DNA from: Heterocephalus glaber
Lineage: Eukaryota; Chordata; Mammalia; Rodentia; Bathyergidae
Direction of reading: 5' to 3'
DNA length: 64,000 bases
Assembly (NCBI RefSeq): GCF_000247695.1
Contig: NW_004624734.1
Coordinates: 32,552,184 to 32,616,183 of the forward strand
The notes under the pieces were generated by a model. It was not told the DNA's origin and ran no database searches. It saw nothing but the letters and a program-made list of their open reading frames with translations. Of this stretch, positions 11,210 to 23,282 are shown piece by piece. Each line of letters opens with the position of its first letter. Within the stretch, counting starts at the first letter, position 1. The position numbers were made by a program, and so were the translations under genes.

Positions 11210-12689
11210 TGAAAACATATCATAAAATGCATTAACTTCTCACCAGCAATCTAAATGAAACTTTCCCACAGTTGCAATCCCCTCCCATACTTGTCACCCA
11301 CAGAATCAACTGCCTTGCACACTACAGGCACCCAGAAACTCAGTACAGGCTGGGGGCTGGGTTAAGGTCCTGCAGCACTGGCCTGACTGCAGATAGTTAC
11401 AGACAAAGGGGAAGTCTATCTGCACTGGGTGGGAAAAGGTCATTCAGAGACACAAGTCCCTCTTTGGCTTTCTCTACAATCCCGACGTTTCCCCTGAGAA
11501 AGCCAGCTGCCATCTGTAGCCAGAAAGCCCTCACAAAGGCCGGGACCATGATTTAGATGTTTTATGCTACACCTAGCACACCACAGCCCTCAACAAATGC
11601 CCAGTACTTCCACTATGATGGTAGCCATTGAAAGCAGCCCTGTGGGGGAGACTTGGCCTCTCATAGGGACGGTGCTGACCAAAACACTCCTTACAAGGTT
11701 GCCCCTCAGCCTCTTTGTTAGAGTGGCTGTGGGCGAGCCTCAGGGGGTCATGTCTTCATCTGCCTTCATTTATCCTCCCCATTGAAGGGCTCCTTCAGGA
11801 CATCGGTCAGTCTCTGTGGGAAATGATTTGGAGAGCAACAAAAGAACTTGGGCCCTTTGGGGGGCCTTCAGAATTCAGTAAACATCTGGACATGGAAGGC
11901 CAGGTTCTCAAGCAGTCTAACTGGGGAGGTGTCAAAAGAGAGAGAGCTGTGTGTGCAATGTAAGCTTTTAGTGCTCTGGCGATGTTTGTTGTCAAAAGAC
12001 ACAGACACCCTAGCAGGTAGATAGGAAGATTTTTCAAAAGCTCTTCTATTTGTTAGTTTTTGTGAGTGAAGTTCACTGTTTGTCAGTTGTCATGGCATGT
12101 GTGAGGAAATGGCAGTGTCACATGGGCAATGGGCAGCCTGCGATGGGCTTTCTGATTTTGTGTGCACCACAAATAACCTAAGGTTGCATAAGCCTGTCCT
12201 GGTAGTTGTTAAAAGCATTTCATTTACCTTTGAGGTTTGTAAAGCACTTAGTATCCTAGGTGACTTACTGGACTCAAAAAAAGAGAGAGAGCACTAAGAG
12301 GAGGAGTGATTTACACTTCATCACACGATGAGATTTGAGACCTGAACTCTTGACTCTCCATGTTCCCTTTATTGTTGAGTCCATCCATTTAGAACGCATT
12401 AGTCAGCATGATTCAACATTCATCACTAATCAACATTAGTGATGGAACTAATCAGCATTCCCCAGTGTCCCTGAGTCTATCCTCAGGCAGCAAAAGAAAC
12501 TGGGCTCTGTCAAGAGACAATGGAATGTGGTTTTTGTCAGTAGTCAGAAGCTGAATCCAGTGCCAGTCCCACATACTCGGTCATTCTAGTTGGAAAGAGT
12601 CTATCTCTTTTATCTGTCCATGTCCAACTGTTTGAACGTCCATAACAGGTATCACGCTTTGCTTTTTATTAAACTTATGTAATTACATC

Positions 12690-12815
12690 TTTCCTAACTA
12701 GATATTAAGCTACTAAATGGAAGGGACCTTTTTTTCTTCCCAGTTTTATATCCCTTGAGCCCTGAGCGCTATGCTTTACAAACGATAGATACTTGACACA
12801 TACTGAACTGAACTC
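12690..12815 (+). repeat. L2 LINE 3' end
   Basis: agatattaagctactaaatg and gaagggacctttttttc, then tatcccttgagccctgagcg and gatagatacttgacacatac give the L2 tail pattern. Confidence 0.6.
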
Positions 12816-14539
12816 ACCAAGATGGAACTTAAATCATATTCCAGAAAGAACCTCAAGTCCTTTTGGAAGACATTTTCAGAGAAAACCAACAACCTGACTT
12901 GACTTAACATCTTTTGGTATTATTACCTGTGCATTTTCACAAATGCAAATTGTTAGCTCTGCCAATGACTTACAGGTTCTAAAAGAGGAGTGTGGATCCA
13001 GTCTGGATCTACAGTCCAGGTTTTTGGAATACAGTACAAGTTTTGGAATAAAGTTTTTCTCTATAACCTTATTTCAACTGAAATTTTGTTCCATGTTACA
13101 AAAAAATGTAGGCAGGAAAAAAAAATATTTTGGAAAAAACGTGTTTAGTCTACGACTTTTGACCCAAGTTCATACTCTGATTTGTGCTCATAGCACTCAT
13201 TCAAATTTTGTTCTTAAATACCGCATAACAGCAAAACATACTAATGTTTCCACTTGATGGAAATTCTGTTTTGGGCAGGGTGAGGGGACAAGATTTTTGG
13301 GTTCTAATATGTGGTGAATAGCTGACTATGACATCCTAGCCCTCTTTGCTCTAGATTCTGGAACAAAAGAGAGTCCTGATAGCATTTTTAACAAACCCAA
13401 TATTTATTTGTATTTATTTGTATTTCTGTTATGCAAGCCCAGCCCTAGGGAGTGTACTATTGTATCCTGGGAAGTAATCTCTGCAACTAGGCTCCTCTGA
13501 AAGGGCTCTGTCTCTGAATATTCATTTTCCCTCTTTCTCTTGTGGTAACAGAGCTCCCCAAATTTATCTAGGTACCTGGCCACCCAGATTAGCAACTATG
13601 TTCTCAGCCTTTCTTGACATATAGTTACAGATTTGCCACATGATATAAGCAGAAATGAAGCATGTAACTTCTGGTTAACGTCCTTACAGGAAGGGGGATG
13701 ATTTTCCTCTCATCACTCTGTCCCACACAACTCCTGCTACTTGGATGGAAGACATGATGTTGAGCCATTTGGACTCTGACAACTGAGAAATATCCTAGGT
13801 GGGACAGAGCAACAACCCAATACCCTGGGTCCGGGGATAGACATGTGGGGCCAAGCTGCCACACAAGCTCTGGCCTGCATTCCTCCACAGTGCTATGTGA
13901 GGAAGCAGCAAATCTTTATCTTGGACACCACTTTAGTTTAGGCAGTGGTTACATCCAGTCAAACTTATAACCCAACTACGTTCAGGGAATTTCTAGAAGG
14001 ATCGTTATATCAATGTGACTGATTTTTAGCTTAGAATGTCAGGATTCTGAAATATGGGCCTGGAATATGTCAACAAGGCCCATGAAGTCTGGTAAATAAG
14101 TGGCTATAGGGCCTGACATAATAGAAGAGAAGGGGGCCCAAACCCATTTCTGATTTTCTAAACTCTTGGGCCCAGCCTACCTACTTGTAAAGGGTTACAA
14201 ACTCAACTTTGAGGCAGTGAGCTTCTCTTCAGCTTTTTGGGGACTCAGTTTTTCATTTGAAGATCAAAGTGGCAGACGAGACTAAAAGCTGTCTTGGGAT
14301 GTGAATATAGTTACCTTAGGTGCAGTGAAACAATTTTTATCAATAATCATTTAACCACATGCATAAAGCTCACATACTGTGCAGATCTCTCCAGAGTATA
14401 TGGCAAGCTTATACTCCAAAGGCAGACAAAAAAGAGGTATCCATAAAGAATGCATAAGAAGATCAGCCATGGAAACATGATAACAAACTTATAATTACAC
14501 ATACACCTGCATAGAAATTAGTGCACTACCTCCAGAGGG

Positions 14540-15230
14540 AGGGTATATTGGTAAATCTCTTTGGACAGAAATTTGCAAATGTATAGTAAGGATGAAAATG
14601 TGCATACCCTCTAATCAATCATTCATGATACATCCCTAGAGAAACTCATGCCTGCCAACGAAGAGACATGTATAAAGAAATTCATTGTTGGGCCGGGGAT
14701 ATAGCTTAGTGGCATGGCACCTACCAGGCAAGCACAAGGTCCTGAGTTTGATTCCCAGTAATTAAAAAAAAAAAAAAGAAATTCATTGTTGCAAATAACC
14801 GAAATTCTCATAAATAGGGAAGTAGATAACATGGTATAGTCATACAATGGATGTAGACACCTGAAGTAAAGTGAAAAAAAAAATGTTCAATGTGCATCAG
14901 TATAGACATAGCATAAAAAAGTTAAATGACAAAAGCAAGTTGTAGAATGACATGTATGATAAGCCATATATGCAAAGTTTAAAATGCACTCAAAACAAAT
15001 CATTATATGTGAATTCATTTATGGAAGAGGAAGGGAATATACCAAATTATGGACAACTTCTGCTTCTGTGGAGAATGTGGCGGTGGGGAAAGACTGGACT
15101 AGGTGTAGATACAAAAGAGTTTTGAGCTTTGTCAAGTTTTAGTCTTGTTATTTAAAAAAATCTGAGAAAAGTAGGACAAATTTTTAAATATTTGCTAATT
15201 TTAGATATGAGAGTCTTTTAAAATTCATGC
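14540..15230 (+). mobile_element. Fossil L1 (L1ME/L1MD type), ORF2 tail and 3' region
   Basis: A degraded + strand L1 tail: tcctagaga-like words at 14633, ataaatagggaagtagataac (first 20 bases typical) at 14811, agtgaaaaaaaaaatg at 14869, then a noncoding 3' region. An ID-like SINE is inserted at 14691-14774. Stops in all frames. Confidence 0.7.
14691..14774 (+). mobile_element. ID-like tRNA-derived SINE inside old L1
   Basis: Full copy beginning ggccggggatatagcttagt. Target-site duplication aaagaaattcattgttg, 17 bp and perfect, at 14674-14690 and 14775-14791. Confidence 0.95.
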
Positions 15231-15273
15231 TTTATGATTTTCTGTACTGTCTATATTAATTATATGATTCATG

Positions 15274-15330
15274 CTGGGGTGTAGCTCAGTGGTAGAGTGT
15301 TTGCCAGCATTGCAAAAACAAACAAACAAA
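15274..15330 (+). mobile_element. Old, internally deleted ID-like SINE
   Basis: Begins atgctggggtgtagctcagt, ggtagagtgtttgccagc, then runs straight into (CAAA)n. The B box half is missing. Confidence 0.65.
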
Positions 15331-16281
15331 CTACATAGATAACATAATAAATGAACAAGGCAAAGGGACAGTGTAGGAAGACGTCATAGAGGAAGAGGAT
15401 GTAAAATGAATGTCAAAAGAGAAGAGTACTTGGAAGTTGGACTCTTTCCTCATTTTCCCATGGGAAGCCCCATACCAAGAGTCCTAGATGAGCCTTCTGA
15501 GGCTGCAGGGACAACGTGACAGGCCAGCTCTGTCCTCTTCTCTATGACCTCTGGAAGGAGTTTGTACTCTCTGCGTCACTGAATCCCAGGGATCTCTGCC
15601 CAGACTCCCACAAGAATTCTAGGCTCTGCCAGGTGTGGGGGTGGTACTAAGAATGCAGACACCTCCATACCTGTTTGGAAATAGATTGAGAACCTTTTGG
15701 GTTACTCTGAGTCCACCAGGCAGAAAATATTTAGACAGGCTACTGATTCAAATTGAAATCTGATGAGCTCAGATGGTGGTATTTGGGGGGAAAGAATTTT
15801 TCAATAAATCATCCAGTTGGCTTGGTGACTAAGAAAATGGGGTGGAAGAATTTAACTCAAGTTTGTGACAAGTGAACAAATAGGGGAGATTAATGCCTTT
15901 CCCGATACGCTTCAAAAGGTGATCAAACAAACCTTTCTTGATTGTAAAACCAAAGCAAGAAAGGGACATAGCTTTCTAGTTCTAAAAAAAAAAAATCACT
16001 GTTTGTTTTCTGGTTTCTTTTGAGTTCCTCCACAAAGTGGTTGAAGAAATAGGAAGTTAGTTTTTGTCCAGCACCTTCTCTTGACCAGTGTCAGGGTACT
16101 CTGGGCTCTTCTGAGGTTCCCCAATCCACTCCCCAAAGATTTATGCTGTTCATTCAAATCTAAACTGGTAGAGGACAGCACCAGAATCCAAATTTAAGCA
16201 GTCATACCAGATCCTGATTCTGTAGAAATAAATATAGGAAACACACTTCTGTCTTATGGGGAAACCAAGCTGCTATCTTTT

Positions 16282-16360
16282 TTTTTGGTACCGGGGATTG
16301 AACTCAGGACTTTGTGCTTTCGAGGCAGGCACTGGAACCACTGAGCTAAATCCCTGGCCC
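16282..16360 (-). mobile_element. ID-like tRNA-derived SINE
   Basis: Antisense copy, ggtaccggggattgaactca to ctgagctaaatccctggcc. Target-site duplication aagctgctatctttt at 16267-16281 and 16361-16375, perfect. Confidence 0.95.
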
Positions 16361-17204
16361 AAGCTGCTATCTTTTGTTCTGCTCAAAACAACTCGGCTTT
16401 CTGTTTTCCCAAGTGTGCCCTACATTCCTGAGGAAAGAATTGTAGGTGAAGGAGTGAATAGAGTGGGCTCTGTTGGTCCAACCTCTCCATTCCCAGGGCC
16501 AGCCCCTTCCTTAGGAGCTATTTCACTGATCCCCAGGCAGTTACTCCACAGACCCCAAGAATACTGGGATGGCTTCAGGAAGGCCTGGCCCTGGCTTCCC
16601 AGAGGCCTCCTGAAACATAAGCAAGACAGCCTAGTTGTTTTCAGTGTCACAGACCCAGCTGTGCTCTAGATGGCACATTCAGGGTCTGCTGAAGAAACAA
16701 AGGACAGGATCAGAGCAGATGTGGGTTGACTTGGAGTTCATGGGACTCCACCCCCCCCTTCTTGTCTGCAGTGCTTTGGGGCTCCTCCCCATTAAAGCTG
16801 ATCTCCAAAGTCAACTCTTCTGCTCTTCACTTGCTATCAGGTCCCAGCACCCCTCCACCTCACTTGGCCTAGCCAGTCCTTTGAGCTTTTCCACTTGTTA
16901 GGCACCCAGGCTTTCCCTGGAGGATAAAAGGAAAAATGGATTCACGGCTCCTGGTCAACCCCCACTTTTCCCACTCCTGTCACCCAAAGGGCTGAATCTC
17001 CCTCTGGCCTTCTCTTAGAGGACCAACCACCAAGAAGCTGGAGGCTACTGTGAGCTCCCTCTCCTTTAGGGCCCAAGTATTTCCAGAATCTAGGGCCCAG
17101 CCAAGAGAGCCCAGGATCCTGGACAAAGGCAGGCAAACAAAGAAGATGCAAACGGGGTGGTATTACCATGTTAATAGCCTGAGGCCTCCTGAAGATGCCT
17201 GGAG

Positions 17205-17260
17205 GGTGGGTTTTCTTTCTTTTACTTTTTCTTTCTTTCTTTTCTTTTTTCTTTTTTTTG
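17205..17260. repeat. Polypyrimidine tract
   Basis: A T/C-rich run of about 55 bases with TTTC units, ending in eight T. Low complexity only. Confidence 0.8.
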
Positions 17261-18424
17261 CAAAAGGAGAATAGTTCTGCTTTCTATTTTACTACAACAA
17301 TAGCACGGTCCGGCTCCTTCAAGTGTTTAAAAAAAATGGCCTGAGAAATCTCTAACCAGCCCGGGTCTCTCCAGCCTGCCGCTCCATTGTCCCTCCCATC
17401 CCAGTGAACAAAGGGGAGGGAAGGGTGTCAGGCCCCCAGTTGCTGTCTGTTCTCAGCATCCTAATCCTTGAGAACTGGTGAGGGGAATGGCCTGTGGAGC
17501 CTGTCAATCGAATTTTGCCTCCACTTTCTATTCCCTCCCTCGGCTTGCGCACTCTGAGAGGTGCAGGTATTAGAAAACCTCCTGGTCAGTGGGCCAAGAG
17601 GAGTCTTGAGGTTTGCCGAGGGATAAAAGGCATTTTGGATCATTCCCACGTTCACTGATGACCCGGCCCTGCCCCCGGGTTAGCCCCTGTGGATTGTTCT
17701 TTCCCACCACTCCAGCTTGGCTCCATTAGAGCCTGATGGCCAGCCAGAAGGGGCTGCTGGTCTCTCTTAAGGGTAGCACAGGGCATCACGTTGCAAACCC
17801 CGCCGCCCTGCCATCTCTGTGCCGCTCGTATATGGGGCAGACTGCAGATTGCAGCCAGAGGTTCAGGTCAGGTGCCATTTCCACACCAACCTGGAGCTAT
17901 CATGCCCCAGCAACTCCTCACACCAGGAACACTTTTTAGCCTTGACTTGACTGGTGTTACCTTTCCAAGTTTACCACCCAGGAAGCAAGGGTTTCTTTGC
18001 TTTAAACCTGGGGAATTATACAGGTGTCTTTCAGCTCAGTCATCTGGTAAGAACAGGGAAAAATAAGCCTTTATGTTCTAGTTAGGTACAACTGTGCTGA
18101 GGTAAGTGAATGATAAGTACATCACCTCCCAGGAGAATCAGATAAACTGAAGTGACAAGAGATCATCCAACCAGGTTACTTCCATCCAAGTAAGAAAACA
18201 CCATCACTGCAATCCCCATACATGAAGTCTTAATGTGCACACATATACACATTCATACAAAATCACATACACACAATTACACAAGTATTTCATTACATAA
18301 TCAGATATTTTCTATTTTCCCTTCTTCCCTCTCTCCCTTTCTTCCTAAATGCTGGTTGTGACCCATCAGTTTGATGTCACGACCCATTGATGGGTTGCAG
18401 GCCAGTTTTCCAAGCCTTGAATCA

Positions 18425-18515
18425 GCATTTTCATTTTCAAGCAGACAAAATGAGGGCCCCAGAGATTTTTCTTAAGATCACAGCAGAGCTGGAACAGAAA
18501 CCCAAAGGTTCTCTT
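18425..18515 (-). repeat. MIR SINE fragment
   Basis: gacaaaatgagggccccaga, then gatcacagcagagctggaac, is the reverse of the MIR core. Confidence 0.6.
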
Positions 18516-19750
18516 CAGTAAAAGGGGGCCCTCACTTTTCTGGGCAGCAAACTCCTGTTTCCCCTCCAGAAGCTGTGGAGCACATTAGAAGGGCACAAGG
18601 TATGCTAACTCAGTGAAGTTTGTAACTCAGTGGCACTGCTGGTGACAGCAGCAGGGCCCTTCTGCCTCTGGGCCTCAGAGAAGGAAGTGCACCTGAGGGA
18701 GTGGGACAGGAAAACAACTTAGAAAATAGGTGAGGTTCTGAGGATTCCCAGCCATTTTTATTTACTGCTTGGGGAACTTGCATCATAAGACATTTTCCTG
18801 AAATTTTTTCTTTTCTGGACACATTATTCCAGGTCAGTCTTCTTTAGTAAATTACTTTCTCTCCTATTTTTCAATTTTTTCTATTAGTCCTTCCTTGAAG
18901 TATTTTTTTTAACTTCTATCAACGCATTGTATTTCCAGTTTCTATTTTCTCTAAACAATTTCAACTTCCCTGTCAAAATCATTATCCTAGCAATGAACAT
19001 CAGGGATGCAGCCCAGTGAATCTTGTTAACACAAATATATCCGAAGTTATCTCTATTTGACCAGGCTTAAAAATGCTAGTTTTCAAGGTATAAACATCCT
19101 AGCAAGACTTTCAACTGATTCTTTTCCTCTTGAACTTATCTCATAATTTTCCATAGAATTTCTTGAAAACTTCATCTAAATTTGCTATTTACTAGACTTA
19201 TAATCTTTTAAGACTACCTCTAAAAATGAAGAGCTCAAAGGCACACTGTGCACTGGGTAAATAAAACCGAGCTTTCTGATTGCTTATTAGTTATACACCC
19301 TTAAAGTGTATGTAACAAAGGGGCCTGCTGTTTGCTTTGCTTAATCTGGTCTTAAAATCTCTGCTTCTTTGTCAGAAAACAATATTTGCAATTGTAAAAA
19401 AAAATATTTACCAAGGAACTTGGATAGCATAAGTCAGAGGCTAAGAGCCAAAGGTCAGTAGTTTTTACCCCAAATTTCTGTGGCCCCGAGAGTCCCTGCT
19501 GTGGAGCTCAGCTGCATCAAACAAACATGTTGCTTTGAGAGTCTATTAAGAAGCAAGCATTTCAGAAGAGGAAGGGAAGAAAGGGCTGGCTGCAGCCCAC
19601 TTCTCAGCCTGCACAGCAGAATCCCTGCTCCATCTTTGGAATGTAATGGTCACCATGAGGATGGTGCAGGGACTGTCCTGTTTCATAAACCTGGAGAAAG
19701 ACCACAGCTTACAAAATTTTGCTGGGCAGACACGAACAGCAATAGCAATA

Positions 19751-19911
19751 CAGTGATGCCTCAGTTCATAAACTTAATTTGTTTTACGATTTTGGGGAAG
19801 ATGGCCACATTTTGTCACATGTGGAGTTTGTGAATGGAAGCAAAATTTTGTCGTGTTTTTGTTTGAGAATTGAATTGTTTGCAAGAACATTCATGAACTG
19901 AGGTATTACTG
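19751..19911. mobile_element. Tigger/mariner-like MITE, 161 bp
   Basis: Terminal inverted repeats of 19 bp are visible: cagtgatgcctcagttcat at the left and atgaactgaggtattactg at the right, with two mismatches. The left flank ends in TA; the right flank reads TG, a plausible mutated TA duplication. There is no coding capacity. Length, CAGT ends and the CCTCAGTTCAT core fit nonautonomous Tc1/mariner (Tigger) elements. Confidence 0.8.
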
Positions 19912-20087
19912 TGCCACTCTTCTGTGGCTCAGGCCAAATATTAACCTATGCATTTGGTGGGTGAGGCTGCCTGCCTGACACTAAGGAACAGACAAATGTG
20001 TATCCTGAGCACTTCTTAATTTGCAAAGCAGTTTTGCATATCCATTCCCAGGGGCTGATTCTTCTGAGCTTAATGGTGTTCCAATTT

Positions 20088-20116
20088 TTTTTTTTTTTTT
20101 TCGGTCCCAGGGATCA
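20088..20116 (-). mobile_element. Minimal SINE tail insertion (29 bp)
   Basis: Only a T run and the extreme 3' end of an ID-like SINE (cggtcccagggatca) are present. A 9-bp duplication ttccaattt flanks it at 20079-20087 and 20117-20125. Confidence 0.65.
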
Positions 20117-20572
20117 TTCCAATTTACTTCTTCATTTTTATAATTTTCTGGAAAGACCTGGGATTGGGTGCCTTTCCTAATCACCAGAGTACCCAGCATC
20201 TGAGAATGAGTCCCCACTGCAGATCAGTGAGTTCCAGATTGTGGGCTTGGGGTATCTCACTTTGATGAAGAACTCAGCTCCTTCCAAGTTCCATGCCCAT
20301 GTCACAAGAGGCAGGTCAGCAAGCAAGGCATATCCCAGCATAAGGGTCTCTTGGGACTTGAACTCAGGGAATGGAAATGGAGTAACCACAGGGAGGCCAA
20401 AGAAATGGAGCTCTTGGAACCACAACACAGTGGTTCCACCAGCCCAGATGGGCTACAGCTTGTGAAGCAAGAGGCTCTTTGCACTGGCATCAGAGACCAC
20501 CTGCCTGGTTCACACCATAGGATTCATGAAGAAGACTATTGGGAGCAATTCCTAGCACTCTTGTTTTGACCT

Positions 20573-20578
20573 TTTATT
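20573..20578 (-). promoter_or_regulatory. Candidate polyadenylation signal AATAAA
   Basis: The minus strand reads AATAAA here, about 105 nt past the stop (near 20679) of the frame that reads through the 79-nt RAD51B exon. It could serve an intron-retained transcript. There is no other support. Confidence 0.3.
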
Positions 20579-20712
20579 TTCTGTTGTCCCACTCTGCTAT
20601 TAAATCCTACAGTTCTCCCTCAACTATATCTCAATCTTCTGTCAAATTCTTGTCACAGATGCCAATCTTTTGACCATATCAGGGCAATATCACTAGCCAA
20701 TTCACCTTGGCC

Positions 20713-20797
20713 TCCCCCCCCCCAGTACCGGGGATTGAACTCAGGACCTTGCACTTGCAAGGCAGGCGCGGTGCCACTGAGCTAAATCCCAGCCCAA
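20713..20797 (-). mobile_element. ID-like SINE close to the RAD51B exon, with G-type tail
   Basis: Antisense copy: cagtaccggggattgaactc, gtgccactgagctaaatcc. Its 3' end carries a run of about ten C on the + strand where a T run is usual. No clear target-site duplication. It lies about 120 bp beyond the donor of the 79-nt exon. Confidence 0.9.
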
Positions 20798-20914
20798 CCA
20801 TGGCCTTTGATTCTGTCCTGAAACAGTTTAAATGACCACAGCAGTAACTACACCAGCAATGGGCAGCACTGAGCATAATCAGCTTAAAGAAATGGCTTAC
20901 TCTAAGGATCTTAC

Positions 20915-20993
20915 CTTGAAGAACCAGGCCTTCTGCCTTGATGGTGTAGACAAATGAGGTGAAGGGAGCCAGAGGGGACTTGGCGATGAGAAT
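20915..20993 (-). CDS. RAD51B: RAD51B internal coding exon (probably exon 10)
   Basis: This minus-strand exon of 79 nt encodes 26 residues starting ILIAKSPLAPFTSFVYTIK and ending GLVLQ, plus one extra base. It is the continuation of the RAD51B C-terminus after ...SERRQ. The acceptor is ...ctttatgtgcag|ATT and the donor CAAG|gtaaga, both strong. Entry in phase 0 matches the exit phase of the exon at 58011-58114. The trailing G begins the first codon of whichever alternative last exon is used. An ID-like SINE lies about 120 bp past the donor. Reading through the donor keeps the frame open to a stop at about 20679 (see findings). Confidence 0.95.
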
Positions 20994-21474
20994 CTGCACA
21001 TAAAGCATATTTTTCTAGAGTGAGACAAATGATCAGGTACAACAAGCCTCTATTACTTCCCTTCCTACTTTGACAGAGTGGTAACATATGACTGCAGGTT
21101 ATAAGGCTTATTATTAAAAACATATTTTGGAAAAAAAATTTAAATGTGTGTTATCATTTCAAAGTGGTCACCTTGGAAGGGCAATTATCCCACATATTCT
21201 GCCACCAAATGCCATATTCTTTAACCAATTCTTTCAGAAACAAGATTCATTATTTATGTAACATGATTAAATATCTATATTTCTGCTCAAAGAGAAACCT
21301 AGCTTGATTCTTTAATTGTATTCATAAACTTAGTCATTTAAAAAAATTTAAAGCTACCCTTAAAATATTTACCATCACTGCAAATATTCAAAATAATGTG
21401 CTAGAGGCAAAGCAATAGTAAGTTGTTTTACTGACACCCAATCCCTCAGCAATTCTGTGTTTACATCCTTTATC

Positions 21475-21690
21475 ATGGGTTTGTAGTTTTTCTCACTTAA
21501 GGTGTAGCACATTTTCCTTGGAGCAGACTATGGGGCTGGCCATATGACTTGCTTTGGCTAATAATTTGTGCCAGTTCCCAGCCTAGGCCTCAGGAAGCCT
21601 CAAGTATTTCCATTTCTTCTCTTTTGCTTCTGCCACTGTCAGGGGAAATATGTCCAAGCTAGTCTACTAGAAGGAAAGTAAGAACAGAGC
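21475..21690 (+). repeat. Possible ancient mammalian repeat
   Basis: ttgtgccagttcccagccta, ggcctcaggaagcctcaagt and cttctcttttgcttctgcca recall an old LTR-type repeat. Family uncertain. Confidence 0.35.
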
Positions 21691-21841
21691 TGGCAAGCTT
21701 AAGTAGTTGACCCCTAGGAGACACAGATGCTTGTGCGTTAAATATTTCTATATACCCATCAGTTCTTTGGTGATGATGTTATAAAGCATTTTTGCAGTAA
21801 GAGTTGACCATACAGCAGCCAAAACGAAATGTGAAAAGTGG

Positions 21842-21927
21842 GGCTGGGGATTTAGCTCAGTGGCACTGCGCCTGCCTCACAAGCTCAAGGTGGTAAGTCT
21901 GATCCCCGGTACCAAAAAAAAAAAAAA
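21842..21927 (+). mobile_element. ID-like tRNA-derived SINE
   Basis: Full copy, ggctggggatttagctcagt to ctgatccccggtaccaaa. Target-site duplication gtgaaaagtgg at 21831-21841 and 21928-21938. Confidence 0.95.
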
Positions 21928-22789
21928 GTGAAAAGTGGAGTAATGGCATTCTCCCAAGACAAATACTGTACCTGTTTTAAAGGAGATGGTCATTTGGTTA
22001 TTTAAAATATTGGAATCATTAACCTATTATCACACATCATATGGTTCTACAGAGCCTCTCAGAATTGGAGGATTCTTTTATTATAATATTTCTACTGAAG
22101 GAAGACGAATATCATATTTCTGCTTTACAAATAAAAATAATATCATCAAAAGCAGTGACATTTTGGCACAGAACCACTAATGTAATCAGGGAAGCAAGGA
22201 AGAAGGAAGAAATAATTTCAAATACCAAAAAGATTACACATAATATTTCATTCTCTCAATTTAACAAACATTTACTGACTGTCAATTATGACAAGTGGCG
22301 GAATAATGGGGTGAAAGGATCATAGGTTTTAGTCATGGGGTTTGAATCTAGCTGTTCCACTGATCAGCTAGGTGTCTGTGTACCACCTTCAGTTTCTTCC
22401 CATAAGCTCTTTCTCTTCTTCCTTTTAGTAGGTAACTGCTGAAGCTCTCACATTTCTCCCCCTCTTTTACAACTAAGTGTGGTCATATGTTAGCTTTGAT
22501 TAACAGAATGTGAGTATAAATGACAGGTAGAACTTCCAGAGTATGCTTTCATAAGAGAATTGCATGTCATCCATCTTCCCTTTTCCCCTTCCCAAGGGCA
22601 AGAGCCAGTTCCAACCACATGGATGCAGGCAACAAACATCCTGGTTATGATGAAACACAGAAGAAGAAAGCTGGATAAACTCAGAGAGGATCAGTGCTTC
22701 CTAACCAGGTCCCTGACTCCTGAGGACACTCATCTTGACCACTGCATTTCAGACGTCTTTGTTACTATAGTATAGTCTGAACTGTAACC

Positions 22790-22945
22790 AATACATGATT
22801 TTGGACAACCTAAACTTTCTGAATCTTAGTTTCTTCACTTGTAAAATGGGGATTAAAACACATGCTTAAATAGGAGTATAGTGAGAATTAAATTAAGTGT
22901 GTGAAATGCTCATTACCATATCAAATATGTGGTAAGTGTGTAATA
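22790..22945 (+). repeat. MIR SINE
   Basis: tgaatcttagtttcttcact, tgtaaaatggggattaaaac, gagaattaaattaagtgtgt and the trailing word ggtaagtg follow MIR. Confidence 0.75.
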
Positions 22946-23016
22946 TACTTTTTACGTTTCCCATAACTCTTACTTAGCAAAACACAATTTACTTTACTTT
23001 TATCTGATGGAAGTTT

Positions 23017-23067
23017 GTCCTTGCGCTTGCGCAGCAGGCAGCGAAACCACTGAGCTAAATCTCCAGC
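23017..23067 (-). mobile_element. ID-like SINE lacking its 3' half and tail
   Basis: Antisense copy keeps gcgcttgcgcagcaggcagc and ccactgagctaaatctccag but has neither the GATCCCCGGTACC end nor a poly-A. Yet direct repeats ctgatggaagttt (23004-23016) and ctgacagaagttt (23068-23080) flank it. Confidence 0.8.
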
Positions 23068-23282
23068 CTGACAGAAGTTTTTAAAAGTGACCTTAAGTTC
23101 TCTGATAAACTTGCTCATCATTCTCAGAATTAATGAGTAGAAGGTAGAGGTGGGTGCTACACTTTCATGTAAAAATATCTCATCTGAAAATTAAGGTGGA
23201 TCATTTTCTGAGATAGTTTGGAGAAGTTCATGTGAAATTTAAGGATGCCTCTTAGTAGAGCAATGGCATGGCAAAAGAAAGG

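Larger units (their letters stand above)
1..20914 (-). other. RAD51B: RAD51B intron (or 3' region) downstream of the 79-nt exon
   Basis: This is noncoding sequence after the donor at 20915. Repeats assigned here are listed separately. I see nothing I can name in 363-865, 1353-1660, 3125-4755, 4880-5825, 5930-6650, 9990-11165, 11600-12690, 12820-14480, 15340-16260, 16380-17200, 17265-18420, 18520-19745 and 20130-20570. Short open frames in these stretches have no codon signature, no recognisable domain and no splice context. I looked for a RAD51B terminal exon on the minus strand and could not identify one. Confidence 0.7.

Noticed and set aside
16256..16669. 137-codon + strand open frame
   Set aside because: Its start lies in an ID-like SINE, the rest shows no known domain, and it has no splice or promoter context.
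17280..17900. GC-richer stretch as a possible CpG island promoter
   Set aside because: CpG count by eye is low and scattered; no initiator or coding exon follows. It may be a conserved noncoding block, but nothing in the sequence shows it.
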